Positions 5,981 through 7,840 of a stretch of DNA of 7,840 nt are shown here, in pieces. The position numbers were made by a program, and so were the translations under genes. The DNA lies in NCBI GenBank assembly GCA_023390155.1, contig JAEWDJ010000335.1:1-7840 (forward strand). Reading direction: 5' to 3'. Each line of letters starts with the position of its first letter. Position 1 is the stretch's first letter. This DNA comes from Actinomycetes bacterium (GTDB taxonomy: Bacteria > Actinomycetota > Actinomycetes > Actinomycetales > Microbacteriaceae). Below the pieces are notes generated by a model. It did no database searches. It saw only the letters and a list, made by a program, of their open reading frames with translations, and was not told the DNA's origin.

Positions 5981-7840
5981 ATGTCGCTCATCCGCTCCTC
6001 CTCGCGAGCCCCCTCCGATGCCCCGACCCCCGACTACTTCGCCTTCGGCGGCCGCACGTCCGCGGTGTTCGCCCGGGGCGACGAGGCCGAGCGGATCGTG
6101 CGGCACCTGACCTCCGGCACGAGTGTCGAGGTGCTCGGATCGCGCTGGTCGGGGCGCACCGAGCTCCTCCGGCGCACGCACCTGGAGCTGTCGACGCGCG
6201 AGCTGACCGTCTTCGCGGTGCGCGGGGTCGTGGGGACGGCGCCGTACGAGTGCGTGCGGCTCGCCCTCCCGTTCAGCGAGCGCCGCGCGCTCACCGGTCG
6301 CGCCGCCGGGCTCAGCGCGAGCGCCATCCAGGATGCGTACGAGCACGCGATGGCCGGGCGCACGGTCGTGCTGATGGTGGACGACGCCGACCTGCTCGAC
6401 GCGGGCTCGTGGTCCGTCGTGGAGGGGCTGCACAAGTCGTTCGGCGTGCCGGTGCTGACGGCGGGGCTGGTGCGGCCGCTGCGGTCGATGCCGCGCCAGA
6501 GCGTCGTGCGGGCCGCCCATCCGGTGGTGCGGGTGACCCTCGGCCCGCTCAGCCTGGAGGCCGTGCACAGCATCGTCGAGCACCGGCTCGACGGCCCGGT
6601 GTCCCCCGAGACGGTGGGCCGCATCCACACCAAGTCCGCCGGCCTCCCGGGCTTCGCGCTCGCGCTGGTGGACGCCGCCGTCGCGGGCGGCACCCTCCGG
6701 CGCGAGCACGGGATGTGGCTGGCACCGATGAACCTCTGGGCGGAAGGCGCCGCCACGGCGTTCGAGGCGCTCCTCAGCAGCTACGACCCCGCCCTGCAGG
6801 ACGCCCTCGAGCTCCTGTCGATCGTCGGGGTCACCGACCTCTCGACGGCCCAGGGGCTGGTGGGGACGGACACGCTCGAGGTCCTCGACGGCCACGGCCT
6901 GGTGCGGCTCATCGAGGCCGCCGACCACGCCCGCGTCGCGGTCAACCCGCCGGGCATCGCCGAGTACTTCCGCAACCAGGAGGCCTCCGCCCGGAGGCTG
7001 CGCCTGGTCGAACAGGCGACGGAGCTGCTCTCCTCCGCCCACGCCGAGGTGGAGCTGGACTACGTGCGCGAGGTGTGGCGGCGCACCGACCTCGAGGAGG
7101 GCGGCCTCCCCCTCCGCACCTCGATGGAGCTGCCCGCCGTCGCCCGCATGTTCACCGAGGACCACCAGGTGCACCGTCGCGTCGCCATGCGCGAGTGGAG
7201 CCGCAGCCCCGCGTTCCGCACCGCGGCAGCCGTGCTGCTCGCCGAGCTGACCGGCGCTCCCGACCCGCAGATCGTGGACGAGGTCGTCGCGCGCACCTCC
7301 GGGACGATCGGCGACGACGACCGGGCGGAGCTGCTCGCCCGCTATCTGCGCTCCCGCGCGGTGCTCGCGCGCGAGGGCGGCGGCTGCGCGGAGGCCATCG
7401 CCGCGCTGGGCGAGGGTCTGCGCGCCGGCTTCGCGTACGCCGAGGCGGTCGACACCCTCCAGCGCGCCACGCGCATGGAGTTCCACGGGATCGACACCGC
7501 CGAGACCGAGCTGCTGCGCGCCCGGGTCGGCAGCGACGTGAACGGGGAGGTGGCCCGGCTGGTGCTGGCCGTGCAGCTCACGATGTCCGGCCACGGCACC
7601 GAGGCGCTGGAGGCGCTCGACGGCGCGGGCCCCGAGCTCACCGGGCTGCTCGCCTCGCACGCCAGCATCCTCCGCGGCCTCGCGCTGACCGTCGAGGGGC
7701 GCCACTTCGAGGCGGCGGAGTGGGCCATCGGCCACCTCGAAGACGCGATCGCGGCCATCGACCGCCTGCGGCTGGCCGGGCACGCGTTCGTCGCGGCACT
7801 GAACCTCATCGTCTTCAGCCGGTTCGACGAGTCCTACGAG
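5981..7840 (+). CDS. Large STAND/LuxR-type ATPase transcriptional regulator (LAL-like), C-terminus outside window
   Basis: The first 620 residues are visible, in one open frame to the window end. After a short tail, an AAA/STAND nucleotide-binding domain begins at about residue 30. The P-loop position reads GSRWSGRT (53-60), with Arg59 where Walker A normally has Lys. Walker B is VVLMVDD (129-135). SAGLPGFAL (219-227) matches the G-x-P motif of STAND ATPases. From about 330 on, the protein is helical and Ala/Leu/Glu-rich, like the repeat region of MalT- and LAL-type regulators. Such proteins usually end in a LuxR helix-turn-helix at 850-950 residues, which cannot be seen here, so the regulator role is inferred. 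The ATG at 5981 has no clear ribosome-binding site. In-frame GTGs at 5942 and 5921 exist, but codons between 5942 and 5981 have about half A/T at third positions, unlike the gene, which favours 5981. The ligand is unknown. Confidence 0.8.
   Translation, partial: MSLIRSSSRAPSDAPTPDYFAFGGRTSAVFARGDEAERIVRHLTSGTSVEVLGSRWSGRTELLRRTHLELSTRELTVFAVRGVVGTAPYECVRLALPFSERRALTGRAAGLSASAIQDAYEHAMAGRTVVLMVDDADLLDAGSWSVVEGLHKSFGVPVLTAGLVRPLRSMPRQSVVRAAHPVVRVTLGPLSLEAVHSIVEHRLDGPVSPETVGRIHTKSAGLPGFALALVDAAVAGGTLRREHGMWLAPMNLWAEGAATAFEALLSSYDPALQDALELLSIVGVTDLSTAQGLVGTDTLEVLDGHGLVRLIEAADHARVAVNPPGIAEYFRNQEASARRLRLVEQATELLSSAHAEVELDYVREVWRRTDLEEGGLPLRTSMELPAVARMFTEDHQVHRRVAMREWSRSPAFRTAAAVLLAELTGAPDPQIVDEVVARTSGTIGDDDRAELLARYLRSRAVLAREGGGCAEAIAALGEGLRAGFAYAEAVDTLQRATRMEFHGIDTAETELLRARVGSDVNGEVARLVLAVQLTMSGHGTEALEALDGAGPELTGLLASHASILRGLALTVEGRHFEAAEWAIGHLEDAIAAIDRLRLAGHAFVAALNLIVFSRFDESYE

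Noticed and set aside
5939..7783. A 614-codon minus-strand open frame opposite the ATPase regulator
   Set aside because: The plus strand carries clear Walker B and G-x-P motifs, while this frame is low-complexity (His/Arg/Gly/Asp) without any motif.

Overview
The window reads as chromosomal DNA of a high-GC Gram-positive actinobacterium. Third codon positions are almost all G or C, GTG starts are frequent, and at least one gene appears to be leaderless. A member of the Microbacteriaceae is my best guess; it rests on overall character and no marker gene is present. There are no tRNA, rRNA, CRISPR or transposase genes. The window is densely packed with six genes, two of them cut by the window edges.

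Layout. (1) Positions 1-3543 hold a tightly packed minus-strand operon. In transcription order it encodes an MHS-type major facilitator transporter (3543 to 2197), a YtcJ-like family-3 amidohydrolase (2193 to 520, 3 nt after the transporter stop) and a thiamine-pyrophosphate (TPP) enzyme. The TPP enzyme starts at 530, overlaps the amidohydrolase by 11 nt and runs off the left edge. (2) A 198-nt divergent intergenic region (3544-3741) carries candidate promoters for both directions and a perfect 7-7-7 inverted repeat. (3) On the plus strand, 3742-4680 encodes a double-length Lrp/AsnC-type regulator with two helix-turn-helix and two ligand-binding modules. (4) A strong 25-bp-arm hairpin (4686-4745) lies between this gene and (5) a convergent minus-strand zinc alcohol dehydrogenase (5801 to 4752). 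(6) After a 179-nt divergent spacer, a plus-strand gene for a large STAND/LuxR-type ATPase regulator starts at about 5981 and runs off the right edge, with 620 codons visible.

How the genes may work together. Transporter, hydrolase and TPP enzyme look like one catabolic unit: import of a small, probably carboxylated and amide- or formamide-like compound, hydrolysis, then decarboxylation or other C-C chemistry on a 2-oxo acid. The divergent Lrp-type protein is the obvious candidate regulator, sensing an amino acid or related metabolite. The substrate cannot be read from sequence. The pathway is an inference from gene order and family membership. The alcohol dehydrogenase and the large ATPase regulator form a second divergent pair with no sequence evidence tying them to the operon.
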